Positions 21,637 to 22,524 of a stretch of 22,524 bases of DNA are shown here, in pieces. The stretch lies in the NCBI GenBank assembly GCA_023382535.1, contig JAHDWA010000108.1, forward strand, positions 1-22,524. The letters are read 5' to 3'. A program made the position numbers and the translations under genes. This DNA is from Anaerolineae bacterium. GTDB taxonomy: Bacteria; Chloroflexota; Anaerolineae; 4572-78; J111. The notes below the pieces were generated by a model. The model worked only from the letters and a program-made list of their open reading frames with translations, made no database searches and was not told the DNA's origin. Each line of letters begins with the position of its first letter. Positions within the stretch are counted from its first letter, which is position 1.

Positions 21637-22524
21637 TCAGGGAATGGCTAGACGGCGTACCTGGGCGGCATTGCGGCAAGCCAGGGCTTCTTTCGCCAGC
21701 ACCTGCGCCCTGGCCAGAGAAACCTGGCGCAGCTTGGCTTTGACGGCGGCGATACTGGGGATGCTCATGCTCAGCTCGGTCACGCCCAGGCCTACCAGGA
21801 TGACCGCCCCCTTCGGGTCGCCGGCCACCCCGCCGCACACGCCGACCCACTTCCCGGCGGCGTTAGCCGCCTGCACGGTTTTGTCAATCATGCGCAGCAC
21901 TGCCGGGTGCAGCCCATCAGCCTGCCGGGCCAGCATAGGATGAATACGGTCCATGGCCAGGGTGTATTGGGTCAGGTCGTTGGTGCCGATGGAGAAGAAA
22001 GCTACTTCTTTGGCCAATTCCTCGGCCATAACCACTGCCGAAGGGACCTCGATCATGATCCCAATATCCACCGGTTCGGCTCCCACCTCCCGCCGGGCCT
22101 GCTCGGCAAAATCCTGCGCCGCCAGCAAATCTTCCACCGTCGAAACCATCGGGAACATAATCTTGACCGGCCCATGCTGGGAGGCCCGGTAGATGGCCCG
22201 TAATTGCGGCATGAAGAGTTCCGGTTTGGACAGGCACAGCCGCACGCCCCGCACACCCAGGAAGGGGTTGGCCTCGGCGGGCAAGTTGAGGTAGGGGACT
22301 TCCTTGTCGCCGCCGATATCCAGGGTGCGGATAATGAGGGGCAAACCGCTCAGGGCTTTGACCATGGTGAGGTAGGCTTCAAACTGCTCCTCTTCCGTCG
22401 GAGGCGCTGAGCGTTCCAGGAAGAGAAATTCGGTCCGCATCAGGCCCACCCCTTCTCCGCCGGCGTTGACGGCCTGCTCGGCTTCGCCGGCCTTACCAAT
22501 ATTAGCCACCACTTCCACCCGGTG
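21637..22524 (-). CDS. PTS enzyme I (phosphoenolpyruvate-protein phosphotransferase), probably of FruB multidomain type, N-terminal part outside the window
   Basis: The frame is open to the right edge; 295 C-terminal residues are visible, corresponding to the PEP-binding barrel of enzyme I. Landmarks are VVANIG at the start, GGEGVGLMRTEFLFLER, LDIGGDKEVPYL, NPFLGVRGVRLCL, MIEVPSAV, FFSIGTNDLTQYTLAMDR and VCGGVAGDP, whose Cys is the conserved PEP-pocket residue. The CGG (rather than CGE) and ELSMSIPSIAAVKA reading resembles the EI part of FruB-like EIIA-HPr-EI fusion proteins. With fruK and fruA next in the same order as in proteobacterial fruBKA operons, an EIIA-HPr-EI fusion is likely, but its N-terminal domains are not in the window, so a simple ptsI cannot be excluded. 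Confidence 0.93.
   Translation of the reverse strand, partial: HRVEVVANIGKAGEAEQAVNAGGEGVGLMRTEFLFLERSAPPTEEEQFEAYLTMVKALSGLPLIIRTLDIGGDKEVPYLNLPAEANPFLGVRGVRLCLSKPELFMPQLRAIYRASQHGPVKIMFPMVSTVEDLLAAQDFAEQARREVGAEPVDIGIMIEVPSAVVMAEELAKEVAFFSIGTNDLTQYTLAMDRIHPMLARQADGLHPAVLRMIDKTVQAANAAGKWVGVCGGVAGDPKGAVILVGLGVTELSMSIPSIAAVKAKLRQVSLARAQVLAKEALACRNAAQVRRLAIP

Noticed and set aside
1..22524. CRISPR array, tRNA/rRNA genes, transposases or phage genes
   Set aside because: No regularly spaced repeats, no recognisable RNA gene and no mobile-element protein found by reading both strands; small palindromes are the only repeats seen.

Overview
The window looks like chromosomal DNA of a fairly GC-rich, heterotrophic, sugar-using bacterium. 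Chloroflexota (Anaerolineae-like) is my best guess. The basis is the style of the solute-binding lipoprotein (lipobox followed by a long Ala/Pro/Thr linker), the many short hairpin repeats between genes, and the mix of CoxL/xanthine-dehydrogenase-type molybdenum enzymes with sugar catabolism genes. There is no rRNA or tRNA gene to fix the taxonomy, so the assignment is inference. I saw no CRISPR array, transposase, phage gene or tRNA.

Layout. (1) 1-1579, plus strand: the end of a fumarylacetoacetate-hydrolase-family gene, overlapping by 4 bp an NAD-dependent epimerase/dehydratase gene. (2) 1580-6857, plus: an inverted repeat and a sigma70-like promoter, then a stand-alone molybdenum-hydroxylase large subunit, a second inverted repeat, a UxaA-family sugar-acid dehydratase and a seven-repeat TolB-like propeller lipoprotein. 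(3) 6858-7250: about 390 bp with no convincing gene. (4) 7251-8115: a promoter/operator and a DeoR-family regulator. (5) 8267-18684: a tightly packed plus-strand run of nine genes: sugar-binding lipoprotein, two ABC permeases, a Gfo/Idh/MocA oxidoreductase, the FAD, [2Fe-2S] and Mo-cofactor subunits of a complete molybdenum hydroxylase, a GH4 glycosidase and an MFS transporter. (6) 18690-18779: a 90-nt palindrome between convergent genes. (7) 18787-22524, minus: a fructose PTS operon, with a PTS enzyme I (right edge, incomplete), 1-phosphofructokinase and a fructose EIIBBC permease.

How the genes may work together. The ABC importer would bring in a glycoside or oligosaccharide and GH4 would cleave it inside the cell. 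The Gfo/Idh dehydrogenase and the molybdenum hydroxylase would then oxidise the released sugar or a derivative. The UxaA-type dehydratase makes 2-keto-3-deoxy acids in known pathways, and FAH-family enzymes cleave or hydrate 2-keto or 2,4-diketo acids, so left and right halves could together form a non-phosphorylating oxidative sugar pathway using a molybdenum hydroxylase where an NAD(P) dehydrogenase is usual. That is a hypothesis from gene content. The DeoR regulator sits between the halves and is the obvious candidate controller. The fructose PTS operon is a separate, convergent unit.

The most unusual points are the complete molybdenum hydroxylase inside a sugar ABC/GH4 operon, a second large subunit 10 kb away with no partner subunits, a fructose permease with two EIIB domains that both keep the CPTG cysteine motif, and at least five different hairpin or inverted-repeat elements between genes.
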